A stretch of 23,188 bases of DNA, taken from the IMG/VR virus record IMGVR_UViG_3300020172_003865, positions 1 through 23,188 of that record. One strand, written 5' to 3'. Positions within the stretch are counted from its first letter, which is position 1; every line of letters starts with the position of its first letter. This DNA comes from a virus. This document shows, piece by piece, positions 6,181-15,600 of this stretch. The notes beneath the pieces were generated by a model that was not told the DNA's origin, searched no databases, and saw only the letters and a list, made by a program, of their open reading frames with translations. The position numbers were made by a program, and so were the translations under genes.

Positions 6181-6873
6181 ATGATATTCGCACAAATGAT
6201 TGGGCGCAATGAATCTTCTAGATTTTTAGAAGAAGTTTTAGAAAGATTATCTACTCAAGTAGATAAAATTATTTTTACCGATGACTGTTCTACCGATAAT
6301 ACTCCAGAGATAGCTGCAAAATATGCAGAAGTTTTTCAGACACCGGAGCAGTTGTTTACTCAAAATGAAGGTCAACTAAGAGCATTTGCCTGGAGTAATT
6401 TAGAAAAATATGCCAGCGTAGGTGACTGGGTTATTGCAATTGATTGTGATGAAAAGTTATTTCATACTAATGACTTACCAATACGTGATGTTCTAGCAAC
6501 TTCACCTTTTGATGTAGTCAATGTTCGCTTTTATCACATGTGGAATGAAACTCAATATAGAGTTGATAAACTTTGGACACCAAATAATAGTAGTAGAATT
6601 TTTAGATTTCTTGACAACGGCGCGTTTGTAAATAGAAAATTAGCATGTGGCTCAGAACCTTCTTATGTTAGGGAATGGATCAACAAAAGAAACTATTGGT
6701 TAAACAGCAGTCTAATCATGCAACATCTTGGCTATATTAATGATCTTGATAAAAAGATAAAGCACGCTAGATATTCAGAGTTAGATGGTGGAGAGTTTCA
6801 TCAAATCGAGCACATAAATTCTATTGTCGACGAAAATCCAGTCTTAATTGACTGGGGTAATTTTGGAATCTGA
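6181..6873 (+). CDS. GT2-family glycosyltransferase, second copy type
   Basis: The 230-residue protein opens MIFAQMIGRNESSRFLEEVL, the typical first strand of GT2 enzymes of the SPBc2-type subgroup. It has a donor-binding FTDDCSTDNT (residues 32-41), a QNEGQLRAFAW segment and a classic metal-binding DCD at 88-90 (AIDCDEKL). Donor and acceptor are unknown; it acts in the cytoplasm. TTG 6118 is open in frame but would place the N-terminus across the hairpin at 6131-6156, so ATG 6181 is preferred. It is not a close copy of the transferase at 2026: the first 40 residues differ throughout and its DxD motif is canonical. The next gene may also be a glycosyltransferase. Confidence 0.83.
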   Translation: MIFAQMIGRNESSRFLEEVLERLSTQVDKIIFTDDCSTDNTPEIAAKYAEVFQTPEQLFTQNEGQLRAFAWSNLEKYASVGDWVIAIDCDEKLFHTNDLPIRDVLATSPFDVVNVRFYHMWNETQYRVDKLWTPNNSSRIFRFLDNGAFVNRKLACGSEPSYVREWINKRNYWLNSSLIMQHLGYINDLDKKIKHARYSELDGGEFHQIEHINSIVDENPVLIDWGNFGI

Positions 6874-6884
6874 TTGGAAATAAA

Positions 6885-7520
6885 ATGACTATACTAAATG
6901 TAACTGAATCAACTACTAAATTAAGTTTAGCAATGAATAAAAGAGAAAAGTTTGCCTATGTTAATATTCCAAAGTCATCAATCGTTGCTTTAAATAAAAA
7001 CAGTGAAAATCCTTTTCCTCCACACTTTGCTAAAGGTGTTCTTAATTCATTAAAAAATACTGATAAAAATGTAATGAAAGCCATTTCAAACTCCCTTATC
7101 CCATATATTGAATCTGGCAAACACTTTAAAATAGGCTTAAATAAAAATTCAGAATATGTTTATTCTAATATATTTGAATATTATTTACTGAACAATAAAG
7201 AAATTTATGATACTCTTATAAATTACTTTATAAGAAATACACCAAAATTAGTTGTGTCTTTTCATGATAAAAAAATAGTTCAAAGAGTTTTTGGATTCAA
7301 CTGTCATGTTATCAATGTACCATTTCATAACTACTACGACAAACTAGATAATGTATACGCTCAGATATCTGAATTTAATGAAGGTGTAGATTACTGCCTG
7401 TTTGATTGTGGAGTATTAGGTCTGGCTTTGGCGTCCAAAATTTGGGAGAATTTAGATATGTCCATAATAGATACAGGTAAAGTCGTTAGTTTAACAAAGG
7501 CAATGGCGCAACAAAACTAA
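6885..7520 (+). CDS. Uncharacterised protein, possible GT-D-fold glycosyltransferase
   Basis: The 211-residue protein has a lysine/asparagine-rich helical first half, then a Rossmann-like second half. The C-terminal stretch at residues 168-200 reads EGVDYCLFDCGVLGLALASK and then IDTGKV. It resembles the end of GT-D-fold glycosyltransferases (DUF1792/SP_1767-like), where a DxG loop, a hydrophobic helix and an IDxG strand close the sugar-nucleotide site. The N-terminal DxE-type site of that family could not be identified, so the call is tentative. Location 11 nt after a GT2 glycosyltransferase supports a shared glycosylation role. GGAAAT upstream of ATG 6885 is the likely ribosome-binding site. 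Confidence 0.45.
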   Translation: MTILNVTESTTKLSLAMNKREKFAYVNIPKSSIVALNKNSENPFPPHFAKGVLNSLKNTDKNVMKAISNSLIPYIESGKHFKIGLNKNSEYVYSNIFEYYLLNNKEIYDTLINYFIRNTPKLVVSFHDKKIVQRVFGFNCHVINVPFHNYYDKLDNVYAQISEFNEGVDYCLFDCGVLGLALASKIWENLDMSIIDTGKVVSLTKAMAQQN

Positions 7521-7522
7521 AT

Positions 7523-8170
7523 ATGTCTAAAAGTAAAAAGGACATCAGTGATGATGATATTGAGTTTCTAGTAGATCTTCTACTAGAAACATCAATGTCT
7601 ATCAGTCAAATAGCGAATGAACTAGGCGTATCTATTTCAGATGTTAATTCTAGAATAAATCAACTTGGCCTGTCTTGGTTGAAGCAATCTAGAAAAAAAA
7701 TGTCTAGAGGGCAAACTGCACTTACTGCTGTAATGCAAAAACTTCTTCCTAGTGAAGAAATTATTAATGAATTTCATATTGGCGACAAAATGAGATTAGA
7801 TGTGTATTGCCCTAGCTACGCCATAGCTGCAGAATATCACGGTCGTCAACATTTTTATTATACTTCTAGATTTTTTCCTTCTCGCTACGAGTTTGAAGAA
7901 GCTCAAAAAAGAGATATTAAAAAAGCTGAATGGTGTAAAGAAAATGGAATAGCACTTATTGTATTTCGCTACAATGATTCATTAACTGAAACAAGCGTGT
8001 ATAATAGAATGCTTGAAGCAATTAGATCTACGCCGATGCTAGAAAAAAATAGCGTTAAAAAATCTATTACATCTTCAAAGTATTATCAGGAAATGAAAAA
8101 GAAAAATTCTCAATATAAAAAAGATCTTTATAGAAAAATAAAAGGCAAAAAAATTGATGACACTAGATGA
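7523..8170 (+). CDS. VSR/DUF559-like endonuclease with N-terminal helix-turn-helix
   Basis: Residues 10-50 form a DNA-binding helix-turn-helix (MSISQIANELGVSISDVNSR). Residues 62-155 form a nuclease core of the very-short-patch-repair/DUF559 branch of the PD-(D/E)XK fold. MRLDVYCP supplies Asp93, AAEYHGRQHF supplies Glu104 and a His/Gln site, and KRDIKKAEWCKENGIALIVF is the closing helix and strand. The C-terminus is lysine-rich and likely binds DNA. The architecture is that of free-standing phage endonucleases of the homing (EDxHD-like) kind, or of a nicking enzyme for replication or recombination. It overlaps the helicase gene by 14 nt, so a role in replication is also plausible. Confidence 0.7.
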   Translation: MSKSKKDISDDDIEFLVDLLLETSMSISQIANELGVSISDVNSRINQLGLSWLKQSRKKMSRGQTALTAVMQKLLPSEEIINEFHIGDKMRLDVYCPSYAIAAEYHGRQHFYYTSRFFPSRYEFEEAQKRDIKKAEWCKENGIALIVFRYNDSLTETSVYNRMLEAIRSTPMLEKNSVKKSITSSKYYQEMKKKNSQYKKDLYRKIKGKKIDDTR

Positions 8171-9617
8171 AGTAGAGCAGTTCCAGGAAACACCACTTGA
8201 ATATCAAGCTTTCTCACTATGCCTAAAGCAGGATGGGGCAATTGAATACTTTAGTGAAAATCTCCCACAAGAAATTGTTGGCTTGATACATGGAGAAAAA
8301 GGTGTATATGAATTGTATCAAGCTTTTTTAGCTTTTTATAAATCTACTAATCTACAAAAGGTAGATCCAATTGCCTTTAGATCATGGTTATCAGAAGAAA
8401 CAGATATATATGATGCACTAGGCGGTGCCGCTGGAGTATCTGTTATGTTGGATTATATATTAAGTGTTAACTCAACAGATAAAGAATCAATTGTAGAACT
8501 TCTTAAACATAAAGCTAATAAAAGAAAGCAAATTAATTATCTACAAGAATTACAAATTCTAATTAACAAAAAAGGTAATAAATCTCCAGAAGATATAGAT
8601 CGTATAAGTCTTTTAACATTATCAATAAAAGATTTAGAAAGTTCAATTAAATATAATCCGTTCGAGAAACTGACAACAGCAGATGACATTATAGGGAGAG
8701 CCGATAGTCTCTTAAATGTACCTGACTTTATGCCAACGCAATTTAAATCGCTCAATAGAGCAATGGGCTATACTGATGACGGTGGATTCTTTAAAGGCGC
8801 TGTACATGCAATAATTGCACCCTCAGGTAAAGGTAAAAGTACGTTTGCTAAATGTCTAGCTAATCATTGGTTAGATACTGGCTATAGAGTCTTGTACGTA
8901 AACTTTGAAGAAGCATTGGGTCACTGGGAAAGAGTATTGATGACTCAAATAATAGGTAAAAACGTATACGCAGAAGTCGATAAATGGACTCAGGATCAAA
9001 AAAAAGAATATATCAAAATATTTACTAATAAATTAAAGCAGTGGGGAGATCGTCTCATGGTTAGACACGATCCAGAAACTCCGTATTTTGAAGACTTAGA
9101 AATTTGGTTAAGAGATTTAATTGGCCATAATGACAAACTTCCAGATGTAGTTATTATAGACACTATTCAATCAATGTTCACTAGGGGTAGCGGCAAAGGA
9201 AAGCCACGCTGGGGTGAATTTGAAGAAATGATGGTTAGGTTAGAAAAGCTAGCTAGAGATATGAATTGTGTTTTAATAATTACAGCACAAGAAAATTCAA
9301 ATAGAATGAAGGAAAAGCGTGAAGTTGTTCAACAATCTGATACTGGTGGTTCACTAGCTATTCAGCAAAAGTGTGCAGTCACAATATTTATAACAGAAAA
9401 AAGACTAGCAACAAATGACGACACCGAAGATGAAAATGTTATGCAGCTTCAAATACCTAAAAATAGAATTACTGGTTCAGCATTTTTGTATGATCCTCCT
9501 TTGGTTAGGTACAATGATGAAAAGAAAATATATGAACAATATGAAATAGCTGATGATTCAATGTATGAAAAAGATTCTGATCTTCAGCAATTATTAAATG
9601 GAGAGGGTTTTGATTGA
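8157..9617 (+). CDS. dnaB: Replicative DNA helicase, DnaB family
   Basis: This hexameric 5'-3' helicase unwinds the phage replication fork. In the 486-residue product the first about 160 residues match the DnaB N-terminal helical domain and linker. The RecA-like motor follows: Walker A APSGKGKST (residues 221-229), a NFEE motif at 249-252, Walker B VVIIDTIQS (331-339, Asp335), an IITAQEN sensor and a KNRITG segment near the end corresponding to the arginine-finger region. The C-terminus is acidic. TTG 8154 and ATG 8157 are adjacent; ATG 8157 is chosen, with AAAGG upstream. It lies in one operon with primase and polymerase, with 1-nt overlap to the next gene. Confidence 0.93.
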   Translation: MTLDEVEQFQETPLEYQAFSLCLKQDGAIEYFSENLPQEIVGLIHGEKGVYELYQAFLAFYKSTNLQKVDPIAFRSWLSEETDIYDALGGAAGVSVMLDYILSVNSTDKESIVELLKHKANKRKQINYLQELQILINKKGNKSPEDIDRISLLTLSIKDLESSIKYNPFEKLTTADDIIGRADSLLNVPDFMPTQFKSLNRAMGYTDDGGFFKGAVHAIIAPSGKGKSTFAKCLANHWLDTGYRVLYVNFEEALGHWERVLMTQIIGKNVYAEVDKWTQDQKKEYIKIFTNKLKQWGDRLMVRHDPETPYFEDLEIWLRDLIGHNDKLPDVVIIDTIQSMFTRGSGKGKPRWGEFEEMMVRLEKLARDMNCVLIITAQENSNRMKEKREVVQQSDTGGSLAIQQKCAVTIFITEKRLATNDDTEDENVMQLQIPKNRITGSAFLYDPPLVRYNDEKKIYEQYEIADDSMYEKDSDLQQLLNGEGFD

Positions 9618-10393
9618 TGTTAAAACTAACGGTAGCTGCAATAAAAGATTTTCAAACATGTGAAAGATTATATGACTATAGATATAAACAAGAGCTTTCT
9701 GAAAAAATTTATTCTAGAGATATATACACTAATAAATTTGAAATAACAATTAAAAATATTCTGTATTATTTTTGGTTTAAAAAACAAGCTGGTATTACCC
9801 CCTCGTATGCATCCTTATTAAATAGGTGGGAAAAATTATGGTTTCCAAAAAATACAGACCATTACGATATAATAACTGAACAGCATGAAAGTATGTATGG
9901 CAATGTAGCTAACTTAACCTCTAAAGCCGCAGCACTGCTTTTAAAATTTTATGAAACATACTCTGATACCAAATTTATACCAATATCAATTAGCGACGAC
10001 TACTTTGCTTTTTCGGGTTCAGATTCAAAAATTGAAGATAAATTTGATTTAATTTATTCTAATGGAGAAAATAATTTTGTTATTAAATTTTTATTTAATT
10101 ATAAAACAAATCATAGACATATGTATCAAGTTGATTTTACTTCAATGTATCTTGGTTTTAAAAATAAACACCCAGGTAGATTAAGTAAAACAAAATTTGG
10201 GTATATCGATCTAGTATCTAATAGCCATCAATTTATTGAATATGAAATAACACAAGAAGACGTTGACGCTTTTGAGTACTGGTGTGATACAATATCTTCT
10301 AAAGAACTGTTTGTTCCAAGAAGAGGTTTAATTTCCTATTGCAAGAAATGCCCCTTTGACGAACCATGCTCAAAATGGACAGGATGGAAATGA
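9617..10393 (+). CDS. RecB/Cas4-like protein with apparently degenerate nuclease site
   Basis: The 258-residue protein has the outline of the PD-(D/E)XK family of Cas4, AddB and RecB. It opens LTVAAIKDFQTCERLYDYRY, with Cys15. A C-terminal cysteine triplet at Cys242, Cys245 and Cys251 completes a possible iron-sulphur cluster. In the core, Asp144 (DKFDLIY) is present, but the DYK triad is NYK at 161-163, and the usual upstream His of the GxxxH motif is absent. It is therefore probably a non-catalytic partner, or binds DNA only. An intact relative lies at 16691-17485. ATG 9617 overlaps the helicase stop by one base, with GAGAGGG 9 nt upstream. Confidence 0.7.
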   Translation: MLKLTVAAIKDFQTCERLYDYRYKQELSEKIYSRDIYTNKFEITIKNILYYFWFKKQAGITPSYASLLNRWEKLWFPKNTDHYDIITEQHESMYGNVANLTSKAAALLLKFYETYSDTKFIPISISDDYFAFSGSDSKIEDKFDLIYSNGENNFVIKFLFNYKTNHRHMYQVDFTSMYLGFKNKHPGRLSKTKFGYIDLVSNSHQFIEYEITQEDVDAFEYWCDTISSKELFVPRRGLISYCKKCPFDEPCSKWTGWK

Positions 10394-11058
10394 ATAAGAA
10401 AAGTATATTAGATGATATCCTCGAAGAGGATAAAAGTGTATACACACAACAGGAAGACGATTATCTAGAAACTCTCTTAGATGAAATAAATCTTATTTCA
10501 GATGAAGTAATTAAGTCTTTTGTTAGATCGGTATTACTGCAGGCATCTGATTTTTGGATAGTTCCATCAAGTTTTTCTGGAAAATATCACCCACCGGATG
10601 AGCACGGGCACGGCGGTAATGTATTACATACAAAAAGAGTTACAAGAATAGCTGATACTATGTGCGATTCATACAGCGTCTCTCAAGAGGAGCGAGACGT
10701 TATATTAGCAGCATGTCTTTTGCACGATATAACTAAAGGGGTAAATCACTCTGATGACACCTTCCAATATGACCCGATGCATCCGTATACGGTAAATAAA
10801 TTTGTATCCAATGTAATAAGCCATGATAAAAAATATGCAAACGATGCGCACTCATCGTCTTTGTTTATGCAAGAAGAAACAATACAATCTATTCTGAGAC
10901 TAGTGAGATGCCATCTTGGACCGTGGTCCCCTATTCCAGAAACTTATCCAATTACTTACATGGATTATATAGTTCATGTAGCGGATAATATAGCCTCTAA
11001 GTTACATACATACATAGATGATAGCGGACTTATAAATGATAAATGGACAAGACAATAA
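10390..11058 (+). CDS. HD-domain phosphohydrolase
   Basis: The 222-residue protein is a metal-dependent HD hydrolase. The metal ligands visible are His80 (GHGGNVLHTKRV), His112-Asp113 (LLHDITKG), His131 and His175 (RCHLGPW) and Asp199 (VHVADNIAS). The preceding HGHGGNVLHT segment is typical of HD enzymes acting on nucleotides or small phosphoesters. Substrate is unknown: dNTPs, host alarmones or cyclic nucleotides are all possible, and the setting among replication genes favours a nucleotide. The first about 45 residues are acidic and helical. ATG 10384 is also open, but ATG 10390 overlaps the upstream TGA by 4 nt in the operon's usual style. Confidence 0.83.
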   Translation: MNKKSILDDILEEDKSVYTQQEDDYLETLLDEINLISDEVIKSFVRSVLLQASDFWIVPSSFSGKYHPPDEHGHGGNVLHTKRVTRIADTMCDSYSVSQEERDVILAACLLHDITKGVNHSDDTFQYDPMHPYTVNKFVSNVISHDKKYANDAHSSSLFMQEETIQSILRLVRCHLGPWSPIPETYPITYMDYIVHVADNIASKLHTYIDDSGLINDKWTRQ

Positions 11059-11218
11059 CATAGAAGAAAGAATATCTAAAAGAATATATCTTTTTTCCAA
11101 TCTAGAAGATATAATAGAAGAGTCAGTCTATTATAGGACTCACTCAGATAATTTTTGTTATCCAAAAATATCTATCCTAAATATAAAACATGATGATTGT
11201 AGGGTCAAAATTATATGA
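11036..11218 (+). CDS. Hypothetical small protein, 60 aa
   Basis: Not recognised. The frame begins inside the last 23 nt of the HD gene and ends in an ATGA overlap with the primase start. It thus exactly bridges the two certain genes, which is the main support. The product is mixed charged with a helical centre (SNLEDIIEESVYYRT) and one Cys near each of residues 41 and 55. No membrane segment is seen. Confidence 0.55.
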   Translation: MINGQDNNIEERISKRIYLFSNLEDIIEESVYYRTHSDNFCYPKISILNIKHDDCRVKII

Positions 11219-12417
11219 AAATTTGTGAAAGATCAAATAAGTTTTTATCTTCTTGGAAATATGTAGAAATAGCTAAATATGTTCCCTCCCTTAATAGAGT
11301 TATTAGAATTAAATCTGGAGATAAAACTACATTTATAACTGATGAAGATATTCCTTCTTTTAGAGAAGACAATGATAATACTGGATTATATACATCTATA
11401 TGGAAATATAATTATCCAGATATTGAAAAATCAACAAGATTAAGTTCATTATATTTTGATCTAGATAATACTAATGGTGATATATCATTAGAGGAAACCA
11501 TTAGATTAAAAGAATATTTATTGGAATACATTCCTGAAGAATCTATTATTGTTTATTTTACTGGCAAAAAAGGTTTTCATATCGAGTGCGAAGCTGTCGC
11601 CCTGGGGATTAATCCATCTAATAAACTGCCAGAAATTTTTAGGCACATTGCAAATAAAGTAAATGATAAATTAAATCTTACATCTTTAGATTTTAGTGTT
11701 TACGATCCAAGAAGAATGTGGCGCCTTGAGGGTACAATGCATCAAGATACATCGCTTTATAAGAATAAAATTAATGCGGATCTACTATATACAAATATGG
11801 ATACCATTAAGCAATATTGCATAAATAGATTTAGTAATATTGTAATTGATCAATCATTCAGCTCTAAAGCAAATGAGTGGTTTAGAGATTTTACATATGA
11901 TTTAGAAATTGAAAAAGAAAAATCAAAAGATTTTATGTCTTACTTCAATAAATATGGTTCATCTGCGTTTAAAAAGTTAGATGAATCAGAAAGAGAATTT
12001 ACAAAAGAAAAACTACTAACAGGTTGCACCGCCGTACAAAGATTATATGATCAAGCAAAAGAGAAAAAATTTCTTGAACATGAAGCTAGATTATTCCTAT
12101 GTTCCATACTTACTTACAGTGAAGATTCAATAAAATTTCTTCATGAAATACTTAGTAATTGCGACGATTATAATTGGGAAAAATCTAATAGCCACATAAG
12201 AGATTGGGTCAAAAGAAGAGAACTCGGAATTGGCGGTAGACCATATACATGCGAGAGAGCAAATGCCGTTGGCGTTGGTTGTGGCGAGTGTTCTTTGGAG
12301 CAAAAAAAGAAATGGATTAAAGTTGGAGATAAATATATAGAAACAGAAGAAAAGTCTTCGCCATCTCCAGTTAGATTTGCATATAAGCTAAAAAATAAAG
12401 GAGGTGAAAATGTCTAA
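11215..12417 (+). CDS. DNA primase, archaeo-eukaryotic type with PriL-like Cys domain
   Basis: This enzyme makes the primers for the phage polymerase. The 400-residue protein carries the AEP catalytic motifs: FDLD (81-84, metal site), TGKKGFH (116-122, nucleotide site) and the DPRRMWRLEGTMH stretch (164-176) with the third acidic site and basic residues. After a linker, residues 265-365 form a helical domain with Cys271, Cys346, Cys356 and Cys359. The spacing (GC...YTC...CGEC) recalls the iron-sulphur domain of large primase subunits. Both primase functions may therefore sit in one chain. It does not resemble bacterial DnaG, although the helicase and polymerase around it are bacterial-type. 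The start overlaps the previous stop (ATGA). Confidence 0.85.
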   Translation: MKICERSNKFLSSWKYVEIAKYVPSLNRVIRIKSGDKTTFITDEDIPSFREDNDNTGLYTSIWKYNYPDIEKSTRLSSLYFDLDNTNGDISLEETIRLKEYLLEYIPEESIIVYFTGKKGFHIECEAVALGINPSNKLPEIFRHIANKVNDKLNLTSLDFSVYDPRRMWRLEGTMHQDTSLYKNKINADLLYTNMDTIKQYCINRFSNIVIDQSFSSKANEWFRDFTYDLEIEKEKSKDFMSYFNKYGSSAFKKLDESEREFTKEKLLTGCTAVQRLYDQAKEKKFLEHEARLFLCSILTYSEDSIKFLHEILSNCDDYNWEKSNSHIRDWVKRRELGIGGRPYTCERANAVGVGCGECSLEQKKKWIKVGDKYIETEEKSSPSPVRFAYKLKNKGGENV

Positions 12418-12616
12418 TATACAAAATCCAGATGATGTTATTGGAGTGTGCTCTGAGTGTAAGTCAGATCAGCCAGATCAATACATGGAAAGAAGTCCTT
12501 TTGCTCAGGAAGGTAAGCCTGTTCCTTGTAAGTATTGTGGCGGAGTTGTAATTATTACATATAGAGAAACAAGAGATAGTGCTCTTGATGGCTCAGATAG
12601 AAGTAGAGGAATTTAG
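12410..12616 (+). CDS. Small zinc-ribbon protein
   Basis: The 68-residue product has two CxxC pairs, CSEC (about residues 14-17) and CKYC (about 40-43), separated by a polar loop: a single zinc ribbon. Such proteins bind nucleic acid or partner proteins. AAAGGAGGTG at 12397-12406, almost a perfect ribosome-binding site, stands 3 nt from ATG 12410 and suggests strong translation. GTG 12404 in the same frame lies inside that site and is rejected. It sits between primase and polymerase and ends 1 nt into the polymerase gene, so a replisome-accessory role is possible but unproven. Confidence 0.75.
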   Translation: MSNIQNPDDVIGVCSECKSDQPDQYMERSPFAQEGKPVPCKYCGGVVIITYRETRDSALDGSDRSRGI

Positions 12617-15600
12617 TGAAAAATTGGACAAATCTCCACAACCATACAGTCTATTCTATGCTCGATGGACATGGAAGAATTGAGGAGTATTTAGACAGAG
12701 CTAGATCTCTTGGAATGAAAGGTCTAGCTACAACTGATCATGGCAATATACACTCGTGGCTTGATTTCTATGATGCAGGTCAAGCTACGGGTGTAAAGCC
12801 AATTCTTGGTTCTGAATTTTATCAAGCTAGAAAAACCAGATTTGATAAAGACGAGGAAGAAAGATCTGGTCCGGCCAAAAATGAATGGGAACAAAGAGGG
12901 CCATACCATATAACAATTCTAGCTAAAAATAATGTTGGCTATAAAAATATTATTAAAATGTCATCAAGATCATTTCTTGAAGGATATTACGTTAAGCCTA
13001 GAATCGATCACGATCTTATATCTCAACACTCTGATGGAATCATTGTGCTATCTGGCTGCCTAAATAGTGAAGTGTCTCAGGCTTTACTAAGAAATGATTT
13101 TGACTACGCCCTTAACTCAGCTAAGAAAATGCAGGATATTGTTGGTAGAGAAAATTATTTCATAGAAGTTCAAGACCATGGTCTTTCTGAACAACGCAAA
13201 GTATTTAACCAATTAGTTGAAATAGCTTCCATTATTGGAGCCAAAGTAGTCCCAAGTGGAGACTGCCACTACGTACATCAGAATGACGCTCGCGCCCATG
13301 ATATCATGCTATGTGTTGCTACAAACTGTAATATTCATACTCCAAATAGATTTTCTTTTAGTGGTGATGAATTCTATCTTCAGTCATATGATGAGATGGA
13401 AAGAAAATTTAATCCTGATTGGCTAAAGAATACCATGGACGTATGTGATATGGTTGATATTAATTTAAATTTTGGAAACATATATTTTCCAGATTTTCCA
13501 ATTCCAACAAAAGAAACATCTAATGATTACTTCGAAAGATTAGCTTGGAGTGGCTTAAAGGAAAGATATGGCGATCCACTTCCGCAGCATATTATAGATA
13601 GAGCTAATCATGAAATACGTGTAGTAAAAGATATGGGATTTCCAGAATATTTCCTAGTTGTTTCAGATCTAGTCAATTGGGCTAAAAATAATAATGTTAG
13701 AGTTGGGTGGGGAAGAGGTTCTGCTGCTGGCAGTATATTATCTTACGCATTTAAAATCACTAACCTAGATCCAATTAAGTTTGGTTTAATGTTTGAAAGA
13801 TTCCTTGTCGAGGGAAGAAAGTCAATGCCAGATATAGATCTAGACTTTGACGATAGACATAGAGATGAAGTTATTAACTACGCTAGAAGTAAATATGGCG
13901 TAGATCATGTTGCACATATATGTACGTTTAATAAGACAGGAGCTCGTCAATCTATACGAGATGCTGCCAGAGCATTAGGTCATGATTTTGCAGCAGGGGA
14001 TACCGTAGCTAAACTTGTACCTCCGCCTATTTTGGGTATATCTAAAAATCTTTCTGAGTGCATGGAAGTTGCTGACTTCTCAGAATTATACAAAAAAGAT
14101 AATACAGCTAAAGAAATTGTAGACACTGCATTTGGGTTAGAAGGCCTTGTTCGGCAAACAGGAATTCATGCCGCTGGTGTAGTTATATCAAAAGGCCCAT
14201 TAACTGATTACTTACCAATTATGCAAAAGGGTGTAGATAATCCAATTGTAACTCAGTGGGATATGGGTCGAGTTGAACAATGTGGTCTACTAAAAATAGA
14301 CTTTCTTGGTTTAAGAAACCTAGGTGTCATTGATTCTTGTGTCAAGCTAATAGAGAAACATAAGGGAATATTAATTGATATTGATTTAATACCATTGGAT
14401 GATACTAAAACTTATGACGAATTATGTAGAGGTAATTGCGCTGGAGTATTCCAGCTTGAGTCATCATCTATGAGAGAAATGATGATCTCTTTGCAGCCAA
14501 GAAGTATAGAAGACATAATGGCTCTTATATCACTGCATAGACCTGGACCAATGGGTTCGGGAATGGATAAAGAGTATATAGATAGAAAACATGGTCGTAG
14601 TAGAATCAAATATGATGATCCTAAATTGGAATCTGTTTTAGCGCCATCTCTGGGTATTATGCTATATCAGGAAGATGTTCTTGGCGTAGCTAGAGAATTA
14701 GCTGGCTTTTCTTCAGCAGAAGCCGATGATTTACGTAAAGTTATAGGTAAAAAGTTAATGGATAAAATTGCTAAAATGCGCAGTAAATTTGTTGAAGGTT
14801 GTGTTGAATCTTCTCAGATATCTGAACAGTTAGCTAATAAAATTTTCTCAGACATTGAATACTTTGGCGGATACGGTTTTAACAGAGCGCATGCCGCCAG
14901 TTACGCAATGATCAGTTACGTAACAGCATATTTGAAGGCTAACTATACTGTTGAATATATGGCTGCACTTATGTCTTCTGTTGTTGGAAATAAAGATAAA
15001 CAATCATTTTATCTATCCGACTGTAGGAAGCTAGGCATATCAGTGCTACCACCTTCAGTAAATTATTCTGGATTTGACTTTGAGGTTATAGATGATTCTT
15101 CTATTGTTTTTGGACTATCAGCTGTTAACGGAATTGGGTCATCAATAGCAGACGCTATTGTTTCATCTAGAGATGAATTAAATCCGTATAAAAATTTGTC
15201 AGACTTTTTTAGGAGATGCGATCCTACAATTCTTAAGAAATCAACATTAGAACACCTAGCTATGGCTGGTGCACTAGACGAATTAATTGATGAATATAAA
15301 GTTGGATATAATAGATTAGAAGAATTATCTATTTTAGAAAAAGAAAAAGATGAACTTGGAATTTATGTTACCACTCATCCAGTCCTTGGTATTTGGGATA
15401 TTCTTTCTAAAAAAATAACATGTGAAATTATTGATTTGATTAATTACACTGTTGGATCTTCTGTAAAAATCGGTGGAATAATAACTGCAGTAAAGAAAAT
15501 CATGACCAAAAAAGGTCAGAAAATGTTTAAGATTACGATTGAGGATATATCTTCTGATATTGAAATAATAATCTTCCCTAACGCAGCCAAGTCTATTTCG

